A stretch of 64,000 nt of DNA from an uncultured Lachnospiraceae bacterium. Its GTDB lineage: Bacteria > Bacillota > Clostridia > Lachnospirales > Lachnospiraceae. Where the stretch lies: positions 1 through 64,000 of the forward strand of contig CAJOMN010000002.1 in assembly GCA_905235745.1 (NCBI GenBank), read 5' to 3'. Below the pieces are notes generated by a model. That model was not told the origin of the DNA. It searched no databases and worked only from the letters and a program-made list of their open reading frames with translations. The position numbers were made by a program, and so were the translations under genes. This document shows, one piece after another, positions 45,522-54,333 of the stretch. The stretch's first letter is position 1, and each line of letters begins with the position of its first letter.

Positions 45522-47735
45522 ATGGAAACGGTTTCCGGTTATATCGAGCATATCATTTATTCCAACAAGGATAACGGATATACGGTATTTGAGCTTAACG
45601 CCGACACAGATGTAATTACCTGTGTCGGTGCTTTGCATGCCGTAAGTGAAGGCGAGTCGGTAGAACTTAGCGGAGAATATGTGACGCACCCTCTTTACGG
45701 GAAGCAGTTTGCTTTTTCGAAATATGAAGTAGCCGCTGCGGAGGATGAGGCGGATGTACTGCGTTATCTGTCTTCGGGAGCAGTCAAAGGCATCGGACCT
45801 TCTCTTGCGAAAAGGATAGTGGACGCGTTTGGAGCCGATGCGTTCAGGGTAATGGAAGAAGAGCCGGAGATGCTCGCCGGCATAAAGGGGATATCTCTCA
45901 GAAAAGCCCAGGAGATAGGCGCATATGTTGTGGAAAGACAGGATCTTCGCAAGGTCATGGTATTTCTCCAGAGGTTTGGCATATCAAACAACCTGGCGAA
46001 CAGGATATACAGAAAGTACGGAAGCGAAGTCTACAGCGTGATGCGGGAAAACCCGTACAGGCTTGCGGAGGATATCGAGGGAGTAGGATTCAGGACAGCG
46101 GATGAGATAGCGCAGGAAGCGGGGATAGATAAAGGGAGCGTATACCGTATAAGAAGCGGAATATTATACACTATGTCGCTTGCGGTATCGGAGGGTCATG
46201 TGTATCTTCCGAAGGAGGAACTGACAGGAAGGGCGGCAGCGCTCCTTGAGGCGGACAGGGATTACATTGATTCCGAGACCGATAACCTCGGAATGGAAAA
46301 GAAGCTCGTACTTAAGAGTAAAGACGGTGAAGTGCGCGTATATCATGCGCCGTTTTATTATATGGAAGCAGCATGTGCGAGGATGCTTCTTGATCTTGAT
46401 GTTACGGTCGACCGGGATCCCGACAGGATAAGGGATACGGTGAAGCGTCTTGAGGATCCCGAGGCACAGCTTGAAGCAAAACAGCTTGAGGCGGTCGTTG
46501 CCGCGGCATCGAACGGCGTCTGCGTTATTACGGGGGGACCCGGAACCGGAAAGACGACGATAATAAACGTTCTGATCGAATATCTGAAGCTTACCGGCAA
46601 TGATTTTGTACTTGCGGCTCCTACCGGAAGGGCTGCCAAGAGGATGACCGAGGCGACGGGGTATGAGGCATCGACTGTACAGAGACTGTTGGGACTGTCA
46701 CCCGGCACAACGGGAGAGGGATCGTATTCGTATGAGTACAGCGAAGACAACCCGCTCGAAGTAGACGCGGTGATAATAGATGAAATGTCGATGGTAGACC
46801 TGCCGCTGTTCAGATCGCTGCTTTGCGCTATCGTACCGGGAACAAGACTTATCATGGTTGGCGACACGAATCAGCTCCCGTCCGTAGGCCCCGGAAGCGT
46901 GCTGAAGGATATAATCGCTTCGGAGTGCTTTAAGGTAGTAAAGCTCGACAAGATCTTCCGTCAGTCCGAAGCGAGCGATATTATCGTAAACGCCCACAAG
47001 ATCAACGCAGGCATCGTCCCTGCGCTTGACAATAAGAGCAAAGACTTTTTCATGCTGAGACGTAATGACGTCGACGTGATACTTAATAATATCGTTCTTC
47101 TCGTATCCGAGAAGCTTCCGAAATATGTCAATGCCCGCCCTTTTGACATACAGGTTCTGACTCCGATGAGAAAGGGCGTGCTGGGCGTGGAGAACCTTAA
47201 TCCGGTATTGCAAAGATATCTTAATCCGGGATCTGACAATAAGCGGGAGAAGCAGTTCGGAGCTGTCATTTTCCGCGAAGGGGACAAAGTCATGCAGATC
47301 CGGAACAACTACAGGATCGAGTGGGAAGTGACCGGGCAATACGGGATAACGGTCGACAGGGGAATGGGCGTATTTAACGGTGACATGGGGATCATAGCGT
47401 CGATCGACCCCCATTCTGAGACGATGGAAGTCATATATGAAGAAAATCACAGGGTCAGATATCCGTTTTCCAATCTTGATGAGCTTGAACTAGCATATGC
47501 GACCACGATCCACAAGTCTCAGGGAAGCGAGTATCCCGCTGTCGTACTTCCGCTGCTGTCGGGTCCGAAACAGTTGTTTAACCGCAATCTGCTCTACACG
47601 GCAGTGACCAGGGCAAGGGGATGCGTAACGATCGTGGGGAGCGAGGAAACAGTTGCGAGGATGGTTGGCAACGCTGACGAGATGAAGCGTAATTCCAGTC
47701 TTGATGAAGTGATCAAAGAGATAGCATTGTATTGA
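45522..47735 (+). CDS. recD2: ATP-dependent RecD-like DNA helicase
   Basis: The 737-residue protein is a superfamily 1B 5'-3' helicase acting without RecBC. The N-terminal OB/HhH part (GAVKGIGPSLAKRIVDAFG, GVGFRTADEIAQEAGI) is followed by Walker A GGPGTGKTTIINVL, VIIDEMSMVDLPLF, GDTNQLPSVGPG and the C-terminal TIHKSQGSEYPAVVLPLL. It takes part in repair and mismatch handling in Firmicutes. It starts six bases after the rod-binding gene and overlaps comFC by four, so it is embedded in a flagellar/competence operon. Confidence 0.95.
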   Translation: METVSGYIEHIIYSNKDNGYTVFELNADTDVITCVGALHAVSEGESVELSGEYVTHPLYGKQFAFSKYEVAAAEDEADVLRYLSSGAVKGIGPSLAKRIVDAFGADAFRVMEEEPEMLAGIKGISLRKAQEIGAYVVERQDLRKVMVFLQRFGISNNLANRIYRKYGSEVYSVMRENPYRLAEDIEGVGFRTADEIAQEAGIDKGSVYRIRSGILYTMSLAVSEGHVYLPKEELTGRAAALLEADRDYIDSETDNLGMEKKLVLKSKDGEVRVYHAPFYYMEAACARMLLDLDVTVDRDPDRIRDTVKRLEDPEAQLEAKQLEAVVAAASNGVCVITGGPGTGKTTIINVLIEYLKLTGNDFVLAAPTGRAAKRMTEATGYEASTVQRLLGLSPGTTGEGSYSYEYSEDNPLEVDAVIIDEMSMVDLPLFRSLLCAIVPGTRLIMVGDTNQLPSVGPGSVLKDIIASECFKVVKLDKIFRQSEASDIIVNAHKINAGIVPALDNKSKDFFMLRRNDVDVILNNIVLLVSEKLPKYVNARPFDIQVLTPMRKGVLGVENLNPVLQRYLNPGSDNKREKQFGAVIFREGDKVMQIRNNYRIEWEVTGQYGITVDRGMGVFNGDMGIIASIDPHSETMEVIYEENHRVRYPFSNLDELELAYATTIHKSQGSEYPAVVLPLLSGPKQLFNRNLLYTAVTRARGCVTIVGSEETVARMVGNADEMKRNSSLDEVIKEIALY

Positions 47736-48457
47736 AAACTGCATGGATTAACTTAATAGCGGCAAAGACGGCAGATCTCCTGTATCCGGGAATATGTCCC
47801 GTATGCAATAATATAGCCCGCCGCTCGACAGGCATCTGTCCGGAATGTGAGCGCAGACTGCCTTATATCGGAAGCTCATACTGTATGAAGTGCGGGAAAC
47901 CGGTTGACGACGATGAGGAATACTGCTTCGACTGTACAAGATGCACGCATGAGTATGACGAGGGAAGGGCGGCGCTCGTGTATGATGAGATCACGAGCAA
48001 GAGCATATACAGGTTCAAGTACAATAACAAAAGAGAGTATGCCAAAGTATACGGAAGGATAATCGACGAACGGCTCCGGGACAAGATCAGAAGCTGGAAT
48101 GTTGATGCGCTTATTCCCGTTCCCATACACAAAAGCAAACTGAAAAAAAGGGGATACAACCAGGCGGAGCTGATCGCGGACGAGATGTCCAAACGGCTCG
48201 GAATACCTGTATGTACGTCTCTTATCGAAAGAAGTGCGGCTACGTCTGTCCAGAAAGAATTAAGTGCAGCCGCACGTCAAAATAATCTCAAAAAGGCTTT
48301 TAATGTTAGGGGAAATGATGTAAAATATAATGCAGTCTTAATCGTGGACGATATATACACAACCGGCGCTACGGTTGATGCTATGGCAAGATGCTTAAAA
48401 GGGGTCGGCATCCGTAATGTATATTTTGTTTCGCTTTGCATAGGAAGGGGAACCTGA
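47732..48457 (+). CDS. comFC: ComF family protein (phosphoribosyltransferase-like)
   Basis: A 241-residue ComFC/GntX protein. A zinc-binding N-terminus (CPVCNNIARRSTGICPEC, CMKCG, CFDC) is followed by a phosphoribosyltransferase fold with VLIVDDIYTTGATVDAMARCL as the PRPP loop. It is needed for DNA uptake in naturally competent Firmicutes. The start is TTG at 47732, overlapping the recD2 stop; no ATG fits. In Bacillus comFC is also followed by yvyF. Confidence 0.88.
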   Translation: MKTAWINLIAAKTADLLYPGICPVCNNIARRSTGICPECERRLPYIGSSYCMKCGKPVDDDEEYCFDCTRCTHEYDEGRAALVYDEITSKSIYRFKYNNKREYAKVYGRIIDERLRDKIRSWNVDALIPVPIHKSKLKKRGYNQAELIADEMSKRLGIPVCTSLIERSAATSVQKELSAAARQNNLKKAFNVRGNDVKYNAVLIVDDIYTTGATVDAMARCLKGVGIRNVYFVSLCIGRGT

Positions 48458-48496
48458 GGAGAGAGATAAGATTTATTATTCAGGAGGAATATATCA

Positions 48497-48907
48497 ATGG
48501 ATGTCAAGAATTGTAAAAGATGCAGAAAGCTATTCAACTATATAGGCGGTCAGCCGATATGTCCGCAATGCCGGGAAGAGCTGGAAAAGAAGTTCCAGGA
48601 GGTCAAGAATTATCTGTTTGATAACCGTAATTCGACGATAAAGGATGTCGTTGAGAATTGTGATATTGAGGAGAGCTATATCCGTCAGTGGATCAAGGAA
48701 GAAAGACTCGAGTTCGCTTCGGGGATAGATGCCGGGATCACTTGCGAGAATTGCGGAGCACCGATAGCCACGGGACGGTTCTGCGAGAAATGCAAGGCTT
48801 CGATGATCAATGATCTGCAGTCCGCCGGACGGCAGCCCGAGAAACCTGCGCCCAAGCCGGAAGCAAGGGCTACGCATGAGAATAAGATGAGGTTCTTAAA
48901 CCAATAA
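48497..48907 (+). CDS. yvyF: Flagellar operon protein YvyF-like (TIGR03826 type)
   Basis: The 136-residue protein has four cysteine pairs: CKRC, CPQC, CENC and CEKC, enclosing a helix-turn-helix-like stretch (STIKDVVENCDIEESYIRQWI). This matches YvyF, which in Bacillus lies between comFC and flgM and affects motility. Function is poorly defined; a regulatory role by zinc and RNA or protein binding is possible. AGGAGG is well placed before the ATG. No flgM follows here. Confidence 0.85.
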   Translation: MDVKNCKRCRKLFNYIGGQPICPQCREELEKKFQEVKNYLFDNRNSTIKDVVENCDIEESYIRQWIKEERLEFASGIDAGITCENCGAPIATGRFCEKCKASMINDLQSAGRQPEKPAPKPEARATHENKMRFLNQ

Positions 48908-48917
48908 CAGCGATAAC

Positions 48918-49319
48918 ATGTTAAACGAACAAAGGATCAGGCTGATGACACGTATGGCCGCGTATGAGGAGCGGGAAGGGAAGAAGGATATTGCCATATC
49001 CGGATATTTCAGGGGCGATTACATCAGCTTGCAATTATTAAAATCAGCTATATATGCCACCGTCGGCTTTGCCCTGGCGGTGGCTATGTATGTATTGTAT
49101 AATATCGAAACATTTCTTGAGGATTTCTACAAAATGGACTTTGTGGATTTTCTGAAGGGGATATTGTCAAAATACTGTCTTGTATTATCTGTTTATCTTG
49201 TTATTTCGTATTTCGTATACAGCTACAGATACAAAAAAGCCAAACACCATGTCAAACAGTACAACCAGCTGCTCAAGGCTTTGATGCATATGATCAATAT
49301 TGATCGTAAAGGAAGGTAG
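48918..49319 (+). CDS. Unknown small membrane protein, two spans
   Basis: I recognise no family. The 133-residue protein has a charged N-terminus, one span at about 38-58, a second at about 85-106 and a basic C-terminal tail with HHVKQYNQLLKALMHM. It starts ten bases after yvyF and ends five bases before the next membrane-protein gene. Its place between yvyF and cdaA, with tight spacing, suggests it is an accessory of the cdaA group, but that is inference. Confidence 0.75.
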   Translation: MLNEQRIRLMTRMAAYEEREGKKDIAISGYFRGDYISLQLLKSAIYATVGFALAVAMYVLYNIETFLEDFYKMDFVDFLKGILSKYCLVLSVYLVISYFVYSYRYKKAKHHVKQYNQLLKALMHMINIDRKGR

Positions 49320-49324
49320 ACGCG

Positions 49325-50308
49325 ATGGAGTCATTACTGGTGATCAAACAGCAACTGACAAGTTTCTATACGCGCTTTGAAGCATATATTGTTCCGGTTC
49401 TCAAATTCCTCGCAATGCTGATCGCGCTTTTATTCATAAACGGCAGTGTTGGATTTATGACAAAGCTCAAAAATCCTGCAATAGTGCTTATTCTGGCACT
49501 GCTTTGCTCTTTCCTGCCCGTAAACGTTATAGTCCTTGTCGCGGGACTGGTGATCGTCGCGCATATGTATGCGCTTTCACTTGAATGCGCTGTTGTTATC
49601 CTGTTTATTTTCATAATAATGTATGCGCTTTATTTCAGGTTTACGCCGGATGATGCCATAGCCGTATTATTGACTCCGGTCTTCTTTGCCATGCATATTC
49701 CGTATGTGATGCCGCTTGCGATGGGCTTTGTCGGAAGTCCGGTTTCCTGCATATCCGTAGGATGCGGCACGGCGGTATATTATATACTTCACTTTATCAG
49801 CGGTCATCAGGACGCCCTTGGAGGGGGCGGACTGGGAGATCTTGATGTTGAGGAAATGCTTGGAGGTTTCAAGACGGTTACTGACGGCATATTGAAGAAC
49901 GATGCAATGATTGCCATGATCGTTACATTTGCCGTTACTATCATTGTCGTATACCTGATCAGGAGACTGAAGATCAACTATTCATGGCAGATCGCGCTCG
50001 GAGCCGGTATGATCGTGTGCTTTGTGGTGCTGCTTATATCTTCAGCGGTGCTTGATGCGGATATAGGGATCGGAGGCGCGATACTGGGCCTTATCGTCTC
50101 TTCGCTGCTGGTTCTGGTACTTCAGTTCTTCATATTTAATGTTGATTATTCCCGGTCCGAATACGTCCAGTTTGAAGATGATGAATATTACTATTACGTC
50201 AAGGCTGTTCCCAAGGTCACTCTGGATGCTCCGCAGGGTAGGAGAAAGCGGAAGAATACACGGCGCAGCCGCGAAGATTATTATGATGATGACGAGGATG
50301 ATTATTAA
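49325..50308 (+). CDS. Unknown multi-spanning membrane protein upstream of cdaA
   Basis: I recognise no named family. The 327-residue protein has about eight hydrophobic spans between residues 20 and 275. It ends in a cytoplasm-type tail with a tyrosine run (DDEYYYYVKAVPK), a basic patch (GRRKRKNTRRSR) and a final acidic stretch (EDYYDDDEDDY). The stop codon overlaps the cdaA start by one base, so translation is coupled. A role in membrane homeostasis or as partner of the c-di-AMP synthase is plausible. Confidence 0.78.
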   Translation: MESLLVIKQQLTSFYTRFEAYIVPVLKFLAMLIALLFINGSVGFMTKLKNPAIVLILALLCSFLPVNVIVLVAGLVIVAHMYALSLECAVVILFIFIIMYALYFRFTPDDAIAVLLTPVFFAMHIPYVMPLAMGFVGSPVSCISVGCGTAVYYILHFISGHQDALGGGGLGDLDVEEMLGGFKTVTDGILKNDAMIAMIVTFAVTIIVVYLIRRLKINYSWQIALGAGMIVCFVVLLISSAVLDADIGIGGAILGLIVSSLLVLVLQFFIFNVDYSRSEYVQFEDDEYYYYVKAVPKVTLDAPQGRRKRKNTRRSREDYYDDDEDDY

Positions 50309-51183
50309 TGCCGGAGATTATTGAATCATTAACCTCATTTATTGAACGCTATGTAACATGGCTTTCTATCCCGTCTATCAAATGGACTGATATTGTTGAG
50401 ATACTTATCATTTCGGTTTTTTTGTACAGGGTTCTGGCGTGGATCAAAGAGTCTAAGGCGTGGTCGCTTCTGAAGGGTATCATTTTTATCCTTTTTTTTG
50501 TAATGATCGCAGCCATATTCTCGATGACGACTATATTGTGGATCGCGAAAAACGTGTTCTCGGTCGCGGTAATGGCACTGGTAGTCGTATTTCAGCCCGA
50601 ACTTCGAAAGGCTTTGGAACAGCTTGGGAAACGAAGGGTTCTGACGTCGCTGTTTCAGTTTGACAGCAGGGTTTCCGATGAGCGGTTTTCCGATGAAACG
50701 ATCAATGAGATAGTGAGGAGCTCTTTTGAAATGGGCAGAGCCAAGACCGGAGCGCTTATTGTTGTTGCCCAGAACGATGTCCTGACAGATTACGAGAAAA
50801 CGGGGATATTGCTTGATTCCATGATATCAAGCCAGCTTCTCATTAATATATTCGAACATAACACGCCTCTTCACGACGGTGCCGTGATAGTACGGGGGAA
50901 CAGGATAGTGGCAGCCACATGCTATCTGCCTCTGTCAGAGAATATGGCACTGTCCAAGGAGCTCGGAACGAGGCATCGTGCCGGAGTAGGTATTTCGGAA
51001 GCGACCGATTCGATGACGGTCATCGTTTCGGAGGAGACCGGAAGGGTGTCGGTTGCATATGAAGGCAAACTGTCAAGAAACGTGGACGCCGATGAACTGC
51101 GGGAAATGCTCGGCAGTATCCAGGGCAAGAAATACGAAGAGAAGAAAGCGTTTCGCCTGTTTAAGAGAAAGGCCGGAGAATGA
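50308..51183 (+). CDS. cdaA: Diadenylate cyclase CdaA
   Basis: A 291-residue c-di-AMP synthase. Three N-terminal spans (about 20-95) precede a DisA_N catalytic domain (about 100-260). The active-site motifs are LHDGAVIVRGNRI (DGA) and GTRHRAGVGISEATD (RHR). c-di-AMP controls potassium and osmolyte uptake and wall turgor. The gene is followed with a four-base overlap by ybbR, its usual partner, and preceded by two unknown membrane genes rather than the more common layout. Confidence 0.96.
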   Translation: MPEIIESLTSFIERYVTWLSIPSIKWTDIVEILIISVFLYRVLAWIKESKAWSLLKGIIFILFFVMIAAIFSMTTILWIAKNVFSVAVMALVVVFQPELRKALEQLGKRRVLTSLFQFDSRVSDERFSDETINEIVRSSFEMGRAKTGALIVVAQNDVLTDYEKTGILLDSMISSQLLINIFEHNTPLHDGAVIVRGNRIVAATCYLPLSENMALSKELGTRHRAGVGISEATDSMTVIVSEETGRVSVAYEGKLSRNVDADELREMLGSIQGKKYEEKKAFRLFKRKAGE

Positions 51184-52514
51184 AGACATTATTTACAAAG
51201 AATCCCGGTCTCAAGATCATATCCGTTGTTGCGGCATTTGTCCTCTGGCTGGTGGTTGTTAACGTCGACGATCCTGTGATAAGCAAGACTTATACGGGGA
51301 TTGCGGTAGAGATAACGAATGAGGATGTCCTTGCACAGCAGGGAAAGTGCTATGACATACTCGATGATTCCGCGACGATAAATGTTGTTGTGACGGCACA
51401 CAGATCCGTGCTTGACGGTATGAGCAGGGACTATATCAAGGCTACCGCTGATCTGAAGCAGCTGACTTCGATCGACACTGTCCCGATCGAGGTGAGGAGT
51501 ACAAGATTTGCGGACAGGATCGACTCGGTAACAACAAGAGATTCGAGCATCAAGCTCAGGATCGAGAATCTCGTCAGGAAGGAAGTGACGGTTGCTACCG
51601 GTTATGAGGGAGAACCGGCAGAAGGATATATACTGTCGGGAGTGGAAAATCCCCTTTCTTCGGTTATCGTAGACGGCCCCGAATCTGTTGTTTCCCGGAT
51701 CGCGAAGGTGATGGCAACAGCGGATATCACCGGAGTTAACAACGATCTGACCGTGACGGAACCGCTGCATGCCTATGATTCGGACAACGAGCTTATAGAT
51801 GATCCCAGGATCACCCTGTCAAGAACGGTTACGGAGATAAAGTATATAATATATGCCACCAAGACTATTCCGATATCAAGCGGATATTCGGGAACTCCTG
51901 CATCCGGATACGGGATAGAAGGTCCGGTTATCACAGAACCTTCAAGCGTTGTCATTGCCGGAAGGGGTGAGAACTTTGATGATATGGAGGTTGTATACAT
52001 ATCTCCCGACAAAGTATTGATCGAGGGAGCTTCTTCGACTGTACAGACAACGGTCAGTGTTGCGGACGCTCTTCCGACCGGTGTGATATTTGCGGACGCC
52101 GATTTTGACCCAAATGTGACCGTAACGATCAATATTGCCGAAAATCAGCGCAAGGTAATAGAAGTTCCGCTTTCAAATGTAACAGTGGAAAATGTACCGG
52201 AAGGTTATACAGCGAATATAGCGGATATAGGAGGCTCGTTCCCGGTAGAAATACAGGGGATCGGCGATGCATATGACAGATACAGCGGAGATCTTGCGAT
52301 CGGAAGGATAGACGCTGCCGCGCTTGTGCCCAGAAGCGGTGTGCTGCCCGGGCAGGAGGGCGCTCCGGTAGCAACCGGAGAATGTGACGGCATTGTTGAG
52401 TTTGATTTTCCTTCGGGTGTATCGACCGTTAATCCGGTGACGTTAATGGTCGTTGTCGACTATGTCGGCACGCGGACGGAGGAAGAGCCCCCGGTTGTGA
52501 TTTTGGATGAATAG
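51180..52514 (+). CDS. YbbR-domain protein, CdaA regulator (CdaR)
   Basis: The 444-residue protein has an N-terminal anchor (KIISVVAAFVLWLVVVNVDDP) followed by extracellular YbbR repeats, recognisable by the VTVATGYEGEPAEGYILSGV and IPISSGYSGTPASGYGIEGP pairs. YbbR proteins bind CdaA and tune c-di-AMP production. It is not related to the CdaR-type transcription factor at 12224 despite the shared name. It is somewhat shorter than the Bacillus protein. No terminator is seen before the HPr gene 80 bases on. Confidence 0.9.
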   Translation: MKTLFTKNPGLKIISVVAAFVLWLVVVNVDDPVISKTYTGIAVEITNEDVLAQQGKCYDILDDSATINVVVTAHRSVLDGMSRDYIKATADLKQLTSIDTVPIEVRSTRFADRIDSVTTRDSSIKLRIENLVRKEVTVATGYEGEPAEGYILSGVENPLSSVIVDGPESVVSRIAKVMATADITGVNNDLTVTEPLHAYDSDNELIDDPRITLSRTVTEIKYIIYATKTIPISSGYSGTPASGYGIEGPVITEPSSVVIAGRGENFDDMEVVYISPDKVLIEGASSTVQTTVSVADALPTGVIFADADFDPNVTVTINIAENQRKVIEVPLSNVTVENVPEGYTANIADIGGSFPVEIQGIGDAYDRYSGDLAIGRIDAAALVPRSGVLPGQEGAPVATGECDGIVEFDFPSGVSTVNPVTLMVVVDYVGTRTEEEPPVVILDE

Positions 52515-52594
52515 TGATATAATTCATCTGTTATGGTGGGCGTATGCGTCTGCTATATATATGCATAATATGCAGAATGGAGGAAGTTGCTCTT

Positions 52595-52858
52595 ATGGTT
52601 AGTCAGAGGGTCGTGATCAAGAACCCTACGGGTCTGCATTTAAGACCGGCCGGAATATTGTGCAAAGAAGCAATGAAATACAAGTCCTTGATCACATTTT
52701 CGTTTCGTGAGGGCACTGCAAATGCCAAAAGCGTGTTGAGCGTACTTGGCGCATGTGTAAAATGCGGCGATGAGATTGAGTTCATATGCGAAGGCGATGA
52801 CGAGGCAGAAGCGCTGCAGGCGCTTATAAATGCAGTAGACAGTGGTCTCGGTGAGTGA
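52595..52858 (+). CDS. HPr family phosphocarrier protein
   Basis: The 87-residue protein keeps both HPr phosphorylation sites. His15 is in NPTGLHLRPAG, the enzyme I/EIIA site, and Ser46 is in ANAKSVLSVL, the HPr kinase site used in catabolite repression. So it is HPr-like rather than Crh, which lacks His15. GGAGGAAG is 8-15 bases before the ATG at 52595; a longer reading upstream is less likely. It is far from any PTS gene and is last before a terminator. Confidence 0.9.
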   Translation: MVSQRVVIKNPTGLHLRPAGILCKEAMKYKSLITFSFREGTANAKSVLSVLGACVKCGDEIEFICEGDDEAEALQALINAVDSGLGE

Positions 52859-52882
52859 TCGATCATACGGCTGCGGTAATAC

Positions 52883-52907
52883 GGCTCCGCATTTGCGGAG
52901 CCTTTTT
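52883..52907 (+). terminator. Terminator after HPr, overlapping the next gene's leader
   Basis: GGCTCCGC (52883-52890) pairs with GCGGAGCC (52895-52902) around ATTT, followed by TTTTT. The right arm contains GGAG, the only Shine-Dalgarno-like sequence before the next ATG. Confidence 0.82.
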
Positions 52908-52914
52908 ATGTAAT

Positions 52915-53385
52915 ATGGAATTCTTAAGGGAACTGTTATCCAACAAAATACTGATCTCTGCTTTTGCGGGATATTTTACCGCACAGGTATTAAAAGCGCT
53001 GACAGAGGCTGTGATGGATCATACATTCAGTTTTGCGAGGCTTTTTACCGGAAACGGAGGCATGCCGAGCTCTCATGCATCCACCGTCACCGCACTTGCG
53101 ACAATGACTGCATTCACGCAGGGCGTAGCCTCGTTTGAATTTGCGTTCGCGGTTATATTTGCGATAGTGGTAATGGTTGACGCGAGCGGAGTCAGAAGAG
53201 AGACAGGCAATCAGGCTGTCATTCTCAACGAGCTGATGGAATATTTTGCCAAGCTCAAAGATAATCCGCCAAGATTTTCCCATGACAGATTAAAGGAACT
53301 GATAGGACATACACCTTTTCAGGTACAGATGGGAGCTGTTCTGGGAATAATAGTTGCGGTCGTTATCAACTTTATATGGAGATAG
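52915..53385 (+). CDS. Divergent PAP2 family membrane protein (DUF212)
   Basis: A 156-residue protein with four or five spans. GGMPSSHASTVTALA carries the SSH phosphatase motif, and VDASGVRRETGNQAVILNEL is typical of the DUF212/YuiD group. Full phosphatase activity is unproven for the group. The ATG at 52915 is used; GGAG is 13 bases upstream inside the terminator stem. An in-frame GTG at 52855 overlaps the HPr stop and would read through the hairpin. Its end overlaps rfbD tail to tail by 14 bases. Confidence 0.85.
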   Translation: MEFLRELLSNKILISAFAGYFTAQVLKALTEAVMDHTFSFARLFTGNGGMPSSHASTVTALATMTAFTQGVASFEFAFAVIFAIVVMVDASGVRRETGNQAVILNELMEYFAKLKDNPPRFSHDRLKELIGHTPFQVQMGAVLGIIVAVVINFIWR

Positions 53386-54253
53386 TATTATTCGATAAAT
53401 ACTCCGCGATCGCCTTTTCCCATGAAGCAAACGCATAACCGCCAGTGAGCTTTAACATATAGTTCTCAAGGACGGAGTAGTGCGGTCTGTCGGCCGAGGC
53501 GGGGTTCATTTCCTTGTATCTGGCAGAAGTTACCGGATCAACTGTTGTGTGTATTCCGGAGAGCCGGAATATCTCTTTCGTAAAATCAGCCCATGAGCAT
53601 TCACCTTCACATGTTCCGTGAAACAGTCCGTAGTTATCCGTGGGTATCAGCGACATGATCGCCTTTGCAAGCTCATCGGCGCTTGTGGGGGATCCTATCT
53701 GATCGTCCACAACGCTGATACTGTCGTGATCCCGGGCAAGGCGAAGCATTGTCCTGACAAAGTTTTTGCCGTCTCCGTACAGCCATGCGGTGCGGATTAT
53801 GAAGAAACGATCGGCAAACTGTCTTATATAGTCCTCCCCGGCAAGCTTTGTGATCCCGTACATCGCCTTCGGGGCGGGAGCATCATATTCGGTGTATGGT
53901 CTCGTGGCATCTCCCGAAAAAACATAATCCGTCGATATATGCACAAGCTTTGCACCTGTCTGTGCTGCCGCTATTGCCATATTGCGCGCTCCGACGGCAT
54001 TTATCTTATAAGCGGCGTCAATCTGGGTCTCACATGCATCCACGTTTGTATGCGCCGCGCAGTTTATGATCGCAAAGGGCCGGATACCTGAGGCAAATTC
54101 CATAACCGAGTCAATATCTGTAATATCAAGATCGGTTATTCCGGAAACCCCGAAATCGGTGTTGATAAGTTCATATTCGGTGCTGTCGCCGTATAATGTG
54201 TTGATAGCGCGGCCGAGCTGACCGTTGCTGCCGGTAACTATGATTTTCTTCAA
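53372..54253 (-). CDS. rfbD: dTDP-4-dehydrorhamnose reductase
   Basis: The 293-residue reductase makes dTDP-L-rhamnose, the last step of the pathway. VTGSNGQLGRAI is the NADPH loop, INCAAHTNVDACE is the family motif, STDYVFSGD follows, and YGITKLAGEDYIRQ holds the YxxxK pair. rfbA, B and C are not in the window. The start is TTG with AGGAGG nine bases upstream on the - strand. It is transcribed away from the adjacent polysaccharide operon from an overlapping promoter. Confidence 0.95.
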   Translation of the reverse strand: MKKIIVTGSNGQLGRAINTLYGDSTEYELINTDFGVSGITDLDITDIDSVMEFASGIRPFAIINCAAHTNVDACETQIDAAYKINAVGARNMAIAAAQTGAKLVHISTDYVFSGDATRPYTEYDAPAPKAMYGITKLAGEDYIRQFADRFFIIRTAWLYGDGKNFVRTMLRLARDHDSISVVDDQIGSPTSADELAKAIMSLIPTDNYGLFHGTCEGECSWADFTKEIFRLSGIHTTVDPVTSARYKEMNPASADRPHYSVLENYMLKLTGGYAFASWEKAIAEYLSNNTISI

Positions 54254-54277
54254 AAGGTATAGCCTCCTGTTGTCTTT

Positions 54278-54306
54278 TTGCTTACTACTACAAAATATAG
54301 TATACT
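54278..54306 (+). promoter_or_regulatory. Sigma-A promoter of the second polysaccharide operon
   Basis: TTGCTT (54278-54283), 17-base spacer, TATACT (54301-54306). The start would be near 54313, 21 bases before the ATG at 54334. Confidence 0.65.
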
Positions 54307-54327
54307 TATCATTGATTTTATAGTCAA
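54299..54327 (-). promoter_or_regulatory. Sigma-A promoter of rfbD, sharing its -10 with the opposite promoter
   Basis: On the - strand TTGACT (54327-54322), 17-base spacer, TATACT (54304-54299). The start would be near 54292, about 40 bases before the TTG. The two -10 boxes overlap on the palindrome AGTATACT (54299-54306). Confidence 0.65.
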
Positions 54328-54332
54328 TGATA
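54307..54332. repeat. Inverted repeat in the rfbD/polysaccharide divergent promoter region
   Basis: TATCATTGA (54307-54315) and TCAATGATA (54324-54332) form a 9-bp inverted repeat with an 8-base loop. It covers the start site of the + promoter and the -35 of the - promoter, so it may be an operator or a 5' hairpin. Confidence 0.6.
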
Positions 54333-54333
54333 T

